In this document: in pieces, positions 13,700-29,849 of the stretch
How positions within the stretch are numbered: the stretch's first letter is position 1
How the letters are laid out: each line of letters starts with the position of its first letter
Assembly: GCF_021018805.1 (NCBI RefSeq)
Contig: NC_086248.1
Coordinates: 21,708,922-21,772,921, forward strand
From: Prinia subflava
Taxonomy: Eukaryota > Chordata > Aves > Passeriformes > Cisticolidae
Direction of reading: 5' to 3'
DNA length: 64,000 nt
The notes under the pieces: generated by a model
The model's input: only the letters and a program-made list of their open reading frames with translations
What the model was told of the DNA's origin: nothing
Databases searched by the model: none
Position numbers and translations under genes: made by a program

Positions 13700-14000
13700 C
13701 ATGTTATGAGAGGTCATCTAGTCTATTCTCCTATCACAAGTCAAAATTACACTTGACTAGTCTTGATCTAATTTATTCTTGAAAGACCTCCAATGATGAG
13801 AATTTCACACTCTCCACGGCAATCTATTCCAGTATTTCATTAGCCTCTCTGAGTAAATAAAAAAAAAAAAAAAAGAAAAACCTATCTTAAGATCCTGTAA
13901 AAGTAAGGTTAGCTGTAATTCATCTTTCTAGAGAGAACACAGATTAGTTATTTCATTCATCTTTTGAACTACTTTTAGCCTATTAAAAGATTGCTACCAG
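13700..14000 (-). mobile_element. Ancient CR1-type LINE fragment, minus orientation
   Basis: The stretch gaggtcatctagtctattc..., ...aatttcacactctccacggc..., ...tattccagtatttcattagcc... matches the reverse complement of the 3' region of old tetrapod CR1 families (the pattern aggtcatctagtcca is characteristic). It is interrupted by a pure A run at 13860-13874 and is clearly more diverged than the other CR1 copies here, so it is an older insertion. Confidence 0.6.
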
Positions 14001-17000
14001 GTTTCTACTTAAATTTCTGGGATTTTTTAGTCCAGAGTAATACACCTACTGTTTTATATTCTGAAATATGGTCATTGGTTTATAAGAGATGGCTGGAATT
14101 TGGTATTCTTAATTTGCTACTTACCTCACATTTTTAAGATTGTATGTTAAGAGGGACATTTTTGCATAGCAACATTTACCAAAAAGGTAAAAGGGCCAAG
14201 TTTAATTCCACACCCCAAAACACAGAACACCTAATTTTATGAGGAAATAGTTTGGTGGTCCTCAGAATTATAGGTCTTGTGCAAACTGTACAAAGGTATT
14301 TTCAAGCCCACTCTCCCAGGGCAGACATGGAACACAGTCATGGTCCTGGAATAATCTTTGTTCAGAACAGCAAAAAGTAAAAAGATCTCTAGTTCCACAA
14401 TGTACATCTATACATTTCAGGCACAGAGGTGAGCATTAATGACAGTACCTGGAATCAGCATTTTAAGCAGGAGCTGTTGGCATCAGCTGTATTTGTATCA
14501 TGATTCTGTCATTGATATTGAGTCTTTCCAAGTGCTTACAATTCAGATGAGAACTTCCCTAAAGTAGGTACCTCCGGTTTCTTTCATAAACCTACTAGGA
14601 AGTCACTCAAATGGTGAAGAGCAGCCAAGGGTTTTTCAAGGCTCTTTAAAGTTATTTTTAGCTCTTTTAAGAATGAGTGGGAGAAATCATGAAGAACAAA
14701 GTCAAAAGCTGAGTGCTGTATAGGAAGACCAGGTAGGATAAAGAGGAGCTTTTGCTCATGCCTGCCAGAGGAGCACAGCCACTCTGTTGCACTCTCTCTG
14801 GTACCATGTCTCAGCCTCCAGACTCTAGCAACCCAGCACTGTTGAGCCATATTGACCCTGACAACTTGCTTTCAGTTTTTCACTCTAACTCCTCTTCTTG
14901 GCAAGCTTTTCCTATATTTTCTCTTATCATCTCTTAATCTGCAGCCTCAGTTTTCTCTTCCTACTCTCCCCCAGTATGGCAATCTATACATGAGCTGATC
15001 AGTGGCTGACAAAGGTCATTGCCAGTATCATTACTGGGGCCTTACTATTTCCTCTCAGCAGCTACTTACTGTTATTATAGAAGAACTGTTATTTTCTCTC
15101 CATATCTCTTTTGAATGTAGCATGAATCATGTTTCTCTTTTCACTTCACAAATGAAATAAAAGCAGTAACAGTAAGTTCTAATTTTCTAGATAGGAGTCA
15201 AGTTCTTTATACAGCATTCAGGACATTATTGCACACATTTGCATTTGAGAAATTGAAAACATTTGCATGGAATTGAAAAATATCTTCTGACCCTATCAGA
15301 TTAACTCGTATTAGATGTCTTCATATTGAAATTAGATGCTGTTGTAATAGATACACAAAAAGTAATTACCCTTTTTGATAATATGATCAAACTTGATTTC
15401 AAAAATTAATTCTGACACATTCAAGTTATTAATTACAAATGTAACCCTGCAGGACTGGTTTTACGGAAATTTCTGAACTAATCAAAGGCATTTTGATTTA
15501 GAAAGATCCTGTAATGAAATCCATGAGCTGGACCAAATGTGTAATTTTAATTAATTTTCAAAGAGAATGCATTTTGATAACAGGTACTAAATAAACTTTG
15601 AAAAATGCTCTCCATTTCAGAGTTTTTGAAAAACATATGCCTCATTCCGACATACGAGTTGGAATAATTGTGCCAGAGTTGTAAAATTATATATTAAAAT
15701 GAGGAATCTTACTTTTATAAGAAATTTATAGTAAAGATCAAACAACCTATCTTGCAAATATTCTTTTCTCCTGTTGTTTACAGAAATTTACATACCCACA
15801 GCCCCATGTATGGATGAAATTATAAATACAGCTTAAAATTCTAGAAAAGGTATTTGTGACCATGCTAGATTACTAAAATTTCAAAGCTTCTTCTTGCACA
15901 TAGTGATAAAATAAGGGAGGACACAGTGTCTAAAGTATTTTACAATTTTTTTGAGTCCTCTTAAGTTCTATTCAGAATCTATTACTTTCTGGGTCTCTTT
16001 CACCCCTGGTTTTCCACTATCAAGTCCTGCAATGTTATATCAAGTCCTGCACAAATCTGCAGATTTTCCCTCCTCCTTTCTGTGAATTATTCTATTTTGT
16101 CCTTACAAATTGGAGATTTTTTTCTTCAGTTCTTTAAAGAACATTTTTCTCCATTTACCCATGTCATTATGTATAGACATAATTTTCAAGGTTAGAATGG
16201 CCAATTAGAAACACTTTCTGTGCCATTGTGAACAGAAAATTGTGAACATAAAATGTAAAAACTAAAAATGTAAAAGAAAACCCTTAACATTAGGCTGTTC
16301 TAAAAAGAGAGAGAAAATATGAAAAAAACAAACTGTTTAAGAATTTTTAAGTACTTTATCATATTTTCATTATACAGAACCCTGTTATTTGAACAATACT
16401 GGAAGTAGCAGTAGAAGGCTAATATTTTCTGGATAGATAAGCAGTAGAAAGCTAAGGGATACATTTGCATAAAACTTCTGACAGCTGAGGAATCACAAGA
16501 TCTTAAATTCTGGAGAAAAGTAAAAAATATAGGGCCTCCTTAAATTTATGGCCCCAACTCCCCCACTCTAACAAGTATACGCAGAATACTGTCTCTATCT
16601 TCACATGCTTACTGTAACTGAGGTCCAGATTAAGATGCCAAAATTTCAGTATCTTTTGAAAAAAGACACCTGCCAGCTAGTCAGCAAAATAGCTCCCAAA
16701 GTTTCCCTGACAGTAGTGACTAGATCAAATACAAGAATTTAGGCAGATGGGGCTTTTTTCTTTTTCTAGAGCTACCTGAGATTCTTAGGCCTCCAAGACA
16801 TCCTGCAAACCTAGTGCCTATAACATAAGAGTTTGCACCTTTTTCTACTAGTGGATGAAGGAGAGGTAAAACACCTCAGGACACTGGAAATTACAATAGA
16901 CTTCTATGTTTAAGCAAATGAAGCAAAACTTTATCCCACATACAGATGTTAAAATTTTGTTTTAATCTGGAACAGAATTCTATATCCTCCACTTTGCTGA

Positions 17001-17555
17001 CCGCAAGCTTCAGGACTATTAATTATTCCAGGTTCTTTAGTGCAAAGTCTGAACGTTTTGATGCCAGCACCAGAAACAGCACCTAATCTGTAGTTCAGTT
17101 AAGTCCAAAAACAACGTGTCCTTAAATGTACCTCACATCCAGATCACACACAGATTCTCCTATGATTCAGTGACATTCAGGAAGCTCAAAGAGAATCACA
17201 TGCCATATCAAATCATATATGTCATACATGTGGAATTATGCCATATAACATGATGGCATATGAGATTGGAAGATATCCTGGATTCTGGAAGCACAGATAC
17301 AGGTCCTGCTTGTGGCACACTGGCAGTCTGAGTTTCTCCCTGGACTGGTAGGGGTATAGGCACATGGCCCTTCTCAGCAGGAAAATGCTCATCCAGAAGA
17401 AAGATATAGCTACCAAATTACTCTGTATAAAAGATAGGAACCCCCTTCCTTCTTGTTCAACTGTAGTCAAATTTCTGCAGCGTTTTACTTTTCTTACGAA
17501 TAGCCCAACCTCAACAGAAGAGTAAATATCATAAACATCATGCCAAATCTCAGCT

Positions 17556-17656
17556 GTTTGTTTTTTTGTTTGGTTGGTTTTTTTTGTTGTTTTTGGTGGT
17601 TTGTTTTGTTTGGGTTTTGGGTTTGTTTTATTTTTTGTTTTGTTTTGTTTTTTGTT
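17556..17656 (+). repeat. T/G-rich low-complexity tract
   Basis: About 100 bases made almost only of T and G, with TTTTG, GGTTT and TTTGTTTTG units. Open frames running through it on either strand are composition artefacts. Confidence 0.9.
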
Positions 17657-17950
17657 ATTCACAAAATAGAAGTTCCATACTTCCATCTTATGGTCTTTTT
17701 AGAAATATCTGAACCATCGCTGACATGGAACATCGAGCAAAATATTTTCTTCATAAAAACTAATGTCAATGTCATAGAAAGTCAAGAACAAGAAAATACC
17801 AATTTTAATCAATCATGTTCTTAAAAATGAATGCTACTAAAATTTCGTCTACAAATAAAGCAGACTAGAAAAAGACACACGTTAGAATGGGCCATATACA
17901 ATACAGATAGAATTTGCAGCCTTCTTTCTCTTCCCCAAGTCCCTGATAAT

Positions 17951-18097
17951 ATCATAGAACCACAGAATGGTTTGGGTTGGAAGGGACATTAAAGACCATC
18001 TGGTTCCAAGCCCCTGTCACGGGCAGGGACACCTTCCACTAGACCAGGCTGCTCAGAGCCCCATCCAACAGGCCTTGAACACTTCCACGGATGGGAC
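17951..18097 (-). mobile_element. CR1 3' end fragment, minus orientation
   Basis: Begins atcatagaaccacagaatgg followed by tttgggttggaagggacatt, the reverse complement of the CR1 3' tail, and continues with ...accttccactagaccaggctgctcag... . It stops near 18097, the normal 5' truncation of CR1. It is fairly intact, so probably a relatively young copy. Confidence 0.93.
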
Positions 18098-18598
18098 ATA
18101 TACATTTGACAAACAGTGACAACTATTAACAGGAGCAGCAAGCTAAAGTAGACCCTGGTGCAGCTTCAGGATTGTAAAAAAAGGAAAAAAAGACAAAAGA
18201 AGTTAAAAATTATGTCTTTAAAGCACAAGTTTAAAAAGTTGTTTTCTAAAATAACGAAGTATAAGTATCCCTTATAACTACTGAATTTTATAAAATATAT
18301 GTTTATAAAATTTTATAAAATATCATGACCTGTGGTCTGTTTATAGGTATGTACACTACCAAAGAAAAATGTACTGAAAACATATTTTCCATCTAGTCTG
18401 TATTTGACTGCATGAATAGTTCTTAATTCTTCAACTCTGCACACATGAAATATTCAAGTCAGAATGTGTTCAGATCACGTCGTGTTGCCAGTGTCTCTCC
18501 TGGCATACAGCAGTATTGACAATGCTGCATCTTTGTTTGGTGAACTAGCCTTACAATGGAATTACGGAAGCCTGCTCAAGAAGGGAGCATTGTCCTAC

Positions 18599-18787
18599 CG
18601 TGGCAGATTGGCACGGGAGAGTCCCACTGGTACATGCCGTTCTGGTAGCGCCTGCACGTGGCGTTGTTGTGGCCAATCATTCTGTACCCAGGCTTGCAAT
18701 AATAGCGGACTTTGCTTCCGGCAGGACCGCCTGTCTTATTTACAATTCCACCGTTCCTCAACGTAGGGTTTAAACTGCAATAAGGAG
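18599..18787 (-). CDS. CSMD3: CSMD3-like exon: complete sushi domain, first of the consecutive series
   Basis: A 189-bp exon of 63 codons, phase 1 in and out. It starts APYCSLNPTLRNGGIVNKTG, continues with SKVRYYCKPGYRMIGHNNAT and CRRYQNGMYQWDSPVPIC. All four sushi cysteines and the conserved Trp are present, with NKT and NAT as possible glycosylation sites. The acceptor is gttttttag and the donor CACG|gtagga. This exon is the most useful one for naming the gene: against human CSMD1 as I remember it, only about 70 percent of residues agree, too few for an ortholog of such a conserved protein, and CSMD2 is much further away. CSMD3 is therefore preferred by elimination. Confidence 0.92.
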
Positions 18788-21700
18788 CTAAAAAACAAAA
18801 AATGGACATTATTAAAAACCAAGCAAATGCACTTAATGTACAAAATTAAGATTATTTACGACATGTACAAACTCTGAATGCCACTAAAATCAACACTGAA
18901 ACCCTTACAGTACTTTTGGAATCCTCAGTAAAGATTCAGACTACTTATAAAGAAACATAATGAAGTTAAAAAACAAAATTTATAATCAAAACCAGTTTAT
19001 AATACTGCACAAAAGGAAGCTACAATCATGAAGCATAAGGAATGTTCAGTGTTTGCTCACATTTTATAAACAATCTACTTCAAATCTGAAAAAAATGATA
19101 AATAAAAAATGTTCTTTGAGCTATACAACATACAAAACCATTTATAAACAGCTTTATCAAAACTTTCAGTGCACTTAGACATGTATGTCAAAGTTTAAAC
19201 ATTTTGTTGAATATGTTAAAAACTTATAAGACAAATAATACACTGATTCTTAAGATGCATTTCATTTTTGTACATATTGTACATATTCTCTCAAAGATAT
19301 TGGCAATTATATTAATTTTTACGAAAAGAATGTAACAACTGCCTGCAACTTCTTAAATGTTGAATTTATACTACATATGAAGTAATGCACCTGTTTGAGT
19401 TTTGAAGTGAAAGTAAACCTTGCTAAACTTTAATCACTACTCTACTAATATCTTCTGCAGAGGGATTTTCATGACCAGCATGATCCTTGATGACCTGTGA
19501 TATATAAATGGATTTTTTTTGATATGTGCTGAGTAAGTAAAAGAAGTAGATTTTTTTTCCTGTCAAAAAGTGAGTTATAAAGACCATTTTTAAAATAAGG
19601 TTGCAGTTTCTGTCTCTAAGGATGGAATATGGATACCTGAACTGGCCCAAATCAAGCAGAAGCACAGAATAGTTTGACACACTATATGCAGAGCTGTAAT
19701 GCGAATCTGTTTGTAGAATGCAAACATTTGTCACTGGATAAAAGCAATATGAAAAAATTACCCGGACTCCACACTGATGTACAAATCACTGCAGATTTGA
19801 AGAAGGTATGCACTATGTCCAGCTTACTGAGATTATCTTTTCAGAAGCAGCATGACAGGACCATGTTCCTTTCTGAAAAGGAACCTGACTGAACATCCAG
19901 CACTGAAATAAGTCTGTGAACATTCTTCACAGGAAGGGACTGTTGAGCCCCACTGAGAACTAAATGTCAATACTGAGACTGAGATCAACTGCAACTCAGA
20001 CTGCAACTGCTGTTGGAACACTCCCTCCATCACACTGGAATGTGTCTTGGGTATACTATGATATTCATTTTAACTTCTGTAAACAATTACCAAGTAGAAG
20101 TTGTTTTGTTTTGTTCTGTTTTGTTTTCACAAGTGCATAATTACAGCTTTTGCTATATAGCTTTCAATATCTAGCTCTATTTATAATTTTTATCTTTAAT
20201 GTATATTTTTTCACCTTACAGTGTACCTATGGTATCAATTATAACCTAAAGAAAAATGTTTTCATTGATTAACAGAGACCATAGAGTTGATTATATTCCT
20301 AACTGAAATGTTTAATTTAAATGTCTAGATTTAGATGCACTATATCAAAGTCAATATTTCTAATAATACCCAACAGAGGCATTAAAACTAAGTCCATCAT
20401 TAAAGATGCTGAAAAATATTGTCATCTTTTGGAATTATATTGTTCTCTAGCAACATTATTTCTACTCAAAATGTTATTTCTGTACATTCTTTCACTTGGG
20501 AATTAGTTAAAAAAACCACAAAATCATAAAAGAAAAAATTAAAACCAGAATGGAAATTAATAAGCCAAGATGGTCCAGTAAAATAATTGTTCGTGGCCAT
20601 GTTCTATATCCTTTATAAGCATGGTTACACTAACTTGCATGTCTAAATTAGATTAATTATCAAATTACTCTTTTAAAAGGGAACTTGACTTTTAAAGAAA
20701 CACAATAAACATGGCTTTAATTTTCCTTTCAGCATATTAAAGAATAAATAAGATTTTTATTGCAAAAACAAGCAGGTAAGACCTCTAAAATCAGCTCCAG
20801 TAACCTCTTAAATGCTATTTAATGTTAAAATCCTAGATCTTAGGAAAAGCTGGTGAGTCATAAATGAAATATGCAATTCAGAAAAAGCTCTGAATTTATT
20901 ACAACAGTGTAATTTTAGACATAAAATATTTGTCTTTAGCCCAGTAATACTGTATAACATTTCTAACGTTACTGTTTTTCTGTACAGTACCTTTCATGTC
21001 CTCTTTTTTCTATCTCCTCCCATAACCATTTAATCTGGACTAGTAATTCTTTTATTAAACTGCTAAAATTGTTATTTTCAACAGTAAATTCTTAACTAGA
21101 CATAAAAGAATAGGGGGGTTTATGCATAATAAGATTTTTAGCTTTACAAGTTAAACTTCATATTGTGATTGCCAGGGTATATATTGTCATTAGCTGTGGC
21201 TAATTACAACAATAAATATATCTGACCATCCAGAGAGAGAGGCTTTAAAATGGTATGAAATATGGGACATCCAGGCTGCTGAATTACACAGAATTATGTC
21301 AAAATTTCCCCAGGAGCCAAAGGGGATATCTATCAGTCATAATTTTTGCTTATGTTGTGACTATCAATAATGCCTTTAGCCCAAAGGCCTGATTTAAGCT
21401 CGCCAGTGAATCAAATGGTTTTCAGAGAAGAGTCAAGAAAAAAAAAAAAAACCAACCCAAAAAAACAACAAAAAACAACTTATGAGGTAAGAATATGTAA
21501 AAGAAAACAAGGAAGACAAAATAGCAATATCACTCAAAATTTATTTCAGCATCCCTTTGAAAATATTTAATTCCTGAAGTTTATTGTTGCAGATATTCTA
21601 TAGAAAACTATATCCTCCTTTCCCAGACACCTTGATGACTCCTGTGTATTTTCTGCTTTCAACCATCTCTTCCACCTACTGTTACTAAGGCTTACTTTTC

Positions 21701-23365
21701 CTGACAACCCAAGGTGAGTGAGTGGCACAGGCTTCATGGACCTGCAGGAAATTGGGAAGAGGAGATCTGGGAACCCCGATGTCTTGGTAAAGCTTTGTGG
21801 TCATCTGCCAATGTGATAAACTTCTGTGACTGTTCCAGTGACCTAAGTATCTATATCTATATATCTTTATACTTATAGATTTAACTTACCTTTCCAAAAC
21901 ATATTGTCCACATTATTTCAAAACCTCTTGGATAACAGTGTATTTTTTAAGGCAACATACTGAACTTTTTCAGCTCACTTACAACCAAAGCACTCAGCTC
22001 ACTTTACATCAGAACTTTTGTAATTTGCCACTGAATACTAACAGGATAAGAGCTGCCTGCTAAATCACATAAGAGATATGTGGACAGCAACACATATAAA
22101 CAGTGATCTTGCATTTGCAGGACCACACTCTTCCTTGAACAACACATATTCTCTTAATAGCTGGAACATTGAAAAATTTATGCTGCGGGTTTTGTTTTGT
22201 TTTCTGTTTGAGACACTCTGTCTCAGGGAAGTTCAATTAAATGACTCCCAATTAAAAATTAAAATTTTTTCAAACTCCATGTTCAGCTGTCCCAGATGAT
22301 TTTGTAGAACTCACTCTCTGCAGGGAATCTAGAAAATTTTATCAAAGGATTTATCTTAGCAAAGGACTTGATTCCCCAGCAGTATCTTTGATCAGTAGTA
22401 AAAAAATGAATATGAAGAAGATATTTGTAAGTATTCACAGAAACAGTACTATGTTGGAAATTGTAAAATTCAGTACTTTGTTTACCTTACATGCTAGATT
22501 TTATGTTGAGAAATAAAAAGTCACACCTCAGTACACACCTTCCTTATAACTTTCCCTTTTGGGTATTTAATTGTCTTTGTCACATTATTGAGGAATCTTA
22601 TGTCATTGTCCTGTTATTCTTTACATATCCACTGTAGCAGAGGGATACTGTCATACTCACTTTATAGACAAGAAATTGGACACTGCCTAAATTAAAGAGC
22701 TAAGTCACATAAGAAAGCTAAATATATATTTTCTTATTCCTAAATAATTTTCCTAACTAATGGACCATCCATCTCATATGCTACCTTTCAATTTAAAATA
22801 TACAGGATCAAACTTGAGAACAATACTCAAGCAATAAAAAGGGATCAGGCTGTCATTCTTTTTCTTTTGCATTTTATTTTAAATCTTACAAATAAACAAT
22901 ATGAACAGACAAGATAAATTTGCAAAGATCTACACCCTCTTATTGATATAATTGTGAATGTCTGAATTTCTGCCCCTTCCAAAACCAAATATCTGACAAT
23001 AACCTGCTATTTATATGAAAGCTGTTCTTACAAGGTTGTTCAATGTTTATAAATCATCCTGAATATTTTTCATGATTCACAGTACTATATAAACCTCTAC
23101 TGTGACCTTCCTGCTGTGCAAATCACCACCTGAAAGTTTACAAATTGGAGAAGAAACAATTATACAGAGTCTGATGGACTTCATCGCACAGTTTCCTTGT
23201 CACTTCTAACCATCTACTGGAAAATATAAAGACAAACCAATCCATATTCTTTTATTGTAAATTGAAATAGAGAGGCAGTAGGAACACTTTTTTAACATGT
23301 CCAAAGCTTAAAAATAACAAGAGAGAAAGAACTAAGCTTCTTGCAATTACATATGAGGTTAAAAC

Positions 23366-24550
23366 AACCACTGGGTTGGCCCTGAGTGGATGCCAGGTGA
23401 ACACCAATGCTGCTGAATTGCTCCTCTTCTCAGCTGGACAGGGGAGAGAAAACATCACAAAAGGCTTGTGGGCTGAGATAGGGACAGGGAGACATCATCC
23501 AGCTATTACTGTCACGGGCAAAACAGACTTGACTTGGGAAAATTAATTTAAATTTTTACCAATCAGATCAGAGTAAGATAATGAGAAATCAAACCATATT
23601 GTCAACAATCTCTGCCCTGCCTGCCCTGCCCTTCCCCACCTCTTTTCCCAGGCTGATTTGTCTAGAATAGAGTTCATTTTCTTCAAAGGCTCTAATATGA
23701 GGCTGTGTTGTGGATTTCTGATGAAAACAGTGTTGATAATACAGGGATGTCACTGTTGAGCAAGGCTTACACTGTGTCAAGGTCTTTGCTCCTCACACCA
23801 TCCCACTAGCAAGGAGGCTAGGGATGCACAGGGACTTGGGAGGGGACACAGATGGGACAGCTGACCCCAAGTGACCAAAGAGACAGTTCATAAGGTACAG
23901 TGTCACGCTCAACAATAAAAGCTGTGAGAAGAAGAAGGAAGGACCAGTGTTGCAAGTTATGTTCAAGTCACCATTAAGACTGGTGGAGCCCTGCTCTCCT
24001 GGAGATAGCTAAATACCTGTCAATAGGAAGTGGTGAATTAATTCCTTATTTTGATTTGATTGCATGTGCAGCTTTTGTTTTACCTATTAAAATTTACCTG
24101 TTTGTCTCACCCCACAAGTTTTCTCATTTTTATTCTTCTGATTCTCTACTTCATCCTGAATCTTGCTGTGGGGGGAGTGAGCAGGCAGCTGGATGGGTCT
24201 CAGTGGTGTGCTAGGGTTAAAGAGCAATACAGGCTGCAGGGAAATTCAGCTTTGGTGCATGGAGCACCTCCTCCCCCTCCATCTTCACCAACCTTGGTTT
24301 CTGCAGAGTTGTCACTCTCATGTATTCTCACTCCTTCTAGCTGCTGCTGAGTATACATACATATATATATATATAAATTTTAAGTGTGTTATTGCAGAGG
24401 CACTACCACCATCTATGGCCAGCCGCAGTTCCATCTTGGAACTGGCTGGACCTGGTTCTTTTGGACAAGGGGGAGGTTTCTGGCAGCTTCTCACAGAAGC
24501 CATACTTGTAGCCCCCCTGCTACAAAAACCTGGCCACTTAAACCTGAGGC
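23366..24550 (-). mobile_element. LTR, minus orientation, interrupted by another LTR
   Basis: Two separate stretches read as one avian LTR in minus orientation. The 3' part is 23366-23655: reversed, it gives ...gattggtaaaaatttaaatt..., ...aagtctgttttgcccgtgac..., ...ccctgtccctatctc... and an end with ...ggcatccactcagggccaac. The 5' part is about 24222-24550: reversed, it gives ...tagcaggggggctacaag..., ...cttctgtgagaagctgccag..., ...ggaggtgctccatgca... . A plus-oriented LTR fills the space between. Part of the middle of the outer LTR also seems to be missing. The family identity comes from memory of avian LTRs and needs a repeat library to confirm. Confidence 0.65.
23656..24221 (+). mobile_element. 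LTR, plus orientation, inserted within the minus LTR
   Basis: Contains ...gggacagctgaccccaagtg..., accaaagagacagttcataagg, cagtgtcacgctcaacaataaa (a polyadenylation-type AATAAA lies in it) and ...ggagccctgctctcctggag..., and ends with ...gtgtgctagggttaaa near 24221. The same set of motifs, in the same order, occurs at 34660-34900 and 55180-55330. No internal retroviral genes are attached, so it is a solo LTR. Confidence 0.65.
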
Positions 24551-25407
24551 ATAAGGAAAAACAGTGCTATTGGCAGGAAATCACAAATGAGCTAAGTAAC
24601 CCCTTGACTTATTTACTTTTGAATGAATAACCAAAAGTTAGACAAAAGCCTGTAAATGTTATGGTGGCAATGTCAATTTGAAAAGTGGCAAATGAAGTTC
24701 CCATCTGGTTCCCAAGTCCTTGTGCCTCCAGCAGATATGCCAGGTACTGTACTTTCATTCCTGCTACCAAAAATAAAATAAAAAAAAGAATCATTTACCT
24801 CTTCCTAGTTATGCTTTTGCCCCAGCTTGCCTGGATAGGAGTGTGCATACAGGGTTATAAATTATTGAGGGATGCTATGCAGATACTCTAGATTAACAAA
24901 GAGAACATTTAATATCTAGGCATTAGTGCACTTAGGAAATTTATAATTTAGGTTAAGATCTACGCTAGTGCCTCTATAATATGTCAAAGCCCTTAAAAGA
25001 CTACCCTTCTGCTGCAATGCCTCAGCTTTTTTCTGCTGAGATTTAGCAAAAAGTCTTATGTCACATGATAGTAAACATAGTATTAATATTAAGCAAACAG
25101 CTTACACAATTAAGGTTGTATGCTAAAGAAAATATTATACATTCCCATAATGCTAGAACTTTTCAACAGTGAATAAAATTTGTAACTACAAGTGAAAGCT
25201 AACTGTGACAAAAACACGATTTACAAAATTTTGTGCACAGGCATAGCTGGAGAAGAAGGGAAAGGTTATGGGAGGGCAGTAATTCATTTCAATAGGTTCT
25301 TCATCATGAGGAAGCCTGCTGGCTCAGTCACATCTGCTACAGTATCAATAGCCTTTTTGGGATCTTGTATTTTTCCTGCTTTTATGATGTTGCTCTCCCT
25401 CATTAGG

Positions 25408-25459
25408 ATTCAAGTCCAATTGTTTATGCTGCAATTCAAGTCCAAATGTTTATGCTGTT
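25408..25459. repeat. Two-copy tandem duplication, 26 bp
   Basis: attcaagtccaattgtttat plus gctgca is followed directly by a near copy starting at 25434, with three differences. A simple local duplication. Confidence 0.85.
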
Positions 25460-26500
25460 TATTCTTCTTTCATGCTGATTATTTCCATTGAATCTCATGT
25501 AAAATGGACAGAAGTTTAGAGAAAAATGCAGGCACTGTTAGTGAAGTGGAAAAGGCTAAACTGTTGTTTGTTCCTAAAACATAGCCATAAGGATCACATC
25601 TCTGTCTCCAGTCCCCCAATTTCATTGTTAGTCATAGATAGTGCCATAATAATTGATGAACTGAGCCTAGCAATTACAGACCTCTTCTACAGTACTGCAA
25701 AACATGTTTTGTGTACATGCAAAGGTACAAAGTATTTTAAAATTCCATTAAAATAATTAAAAACGTTTCCTTAAAAATCAGTCTCCTTAATAATTTCATA
25801 CTTCCAACCCAAAATCTTCATGTGAGGTCTATTCAGGTAACCCTGATATTGCTCCCTTGCTTTTAATTAATGAATGAAAGGCCACTCCTTTCACTGACAC
25901 ACATTTGAAGGCTGTGATGTGACAGGTTCACTTTGTTCCCTCTTGCACATTCTCAATCCATCTATTAAGTCCTGCAATAGCTTTTTTACTGTGAAAAACT
26001 AAATTAGTCTCCAGTATGCTTGAAAAAAAAGACTTTTCACATCCCTCAGCTTCAGTTTTTCTGTAGTAATTATCTTAAGATGCAGGTAAACATAATGGTT
26101 TTACTGATTTTTTTCCTGAACTGCTAACAGTTTCTGCTTATTTCGTAAATCCCCCAAACAATCATAATTATGCTCTGAGCTGAGCCCTGGTCTTATGTTT
26201 CAGTAACAAGAGAAAATTTCCAGAAATTAGACGGGCAGAGCATGGATGGTGCAGAAAAGAGTGAGCTTCCCAAAAACTGTCTCCCTCAGAACATTTATCA
26301 TGACTAAATGGGAGATACCTGATGCTTCATGAAATGTTCTGCTAAAACATTCTTAGTATTCCTTTCCCTACTTAAATTATATTGACAATTATTAGCCACC
26401 AAAATTAACACACACAACCTTTACACAGCTAATCAAGTCCAAACACAGAAGAAGAAAATGTTAATGACAGTAATTATCACCTTTCTCTCTCACACACATT

Positions 26501-26543
26501 ATTCACATCATGTAAATGTGAATTTAATTTACATGATGTGAAT
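26501..26543. repeat. Perfect 17-bp inverted repeat with a 9-base loop
   Basis: attcacatcatgtaaat (26501-26517) and its exact reverse complement atttacatgatgtgaat (26527-26543) flank the loop gtgaattta. The pairing stops immediately outside the arms. It could form a hairpin or cruciform. No terminal signals of a known mobile element were seen. Confidence 0.95.
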
Positions 26544-27155
26544 GTAAAGGCTAAGCTAAGCCTTTTTGTAGCAATGTGTCTGTTGATGTATGTGTGGAAA
26601 TGTCATAAACAGGCTGCAAACTGAGTAAGGGTCAATATGTCTACATATAACACATAATCCAGTACTGCAATATATTTTTTTCTGGATTACTCTTATTAAT
26701 AAGGAAAATAATATTGTCACTACTTAGATAGACTACTTACATATTTTCATGTTACCAGATTCATACACATCCTGTTGAAGAAGCAAGGGGTTTATTTCCC
26801 CCCCAGTTTTTCTTTTATTTGTACATGGAGAAAAACATAGTAATGGGAGTTGTGAACTGCAACTCTAGGAAATTGTAAACCTAATAATTGTTTACAGATT
26901 GCAGCTGAAGTACTGCACAGCTATCAAGGATCAAAAATTCTCACTTCTGAGTATTCTGTATAAATCTAAGGGTCATCCCTTCCACTTCATTTCAAAGGTC
27001 TCTCTCTGGATCTGATAAGAGATGCAGAGAAGAGAATTAATTGGAGAAATATTAATCTGGTGATCTCTGTCACACCAGGACAAAATGGAGAGACCAAGTT
27101 CTGTGCTTATCTTAAACTTAAAATAGAATGATTTCACATCCTTAAAAATATGTTA

Positions 27156-29849
<2,694 letters not shown>

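Larger units (their letters stand above)
9514..18598 (-). other. CSMD3: Intron, about 9.1 kb
   Basis: Lies between the two consecutive sushi exons. It contains an old CR1 copy at about 13700-14000, the T/G-rich tract at 17556-17656, the CR1 tail at 17951-18097, and two short tandem duplications (11829-11874 and near 16019-16050). The rest is AT-rich with nothing I can assign. Confidence 0.85.

Noticed and set aside
17222..17824. Long open frames on both strands around the T/G-rich tract
   Set aside because: Overlapping frames with repetitive KTKNKTN- or FGFWVCF-type sequence come from low complexity; no domain or conservation signal.
18464..18766. Plus-strand 100-codon frame with many cysteines
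   Set aside because: It is the antisense shadow of the sushi exon at 18599-18787.
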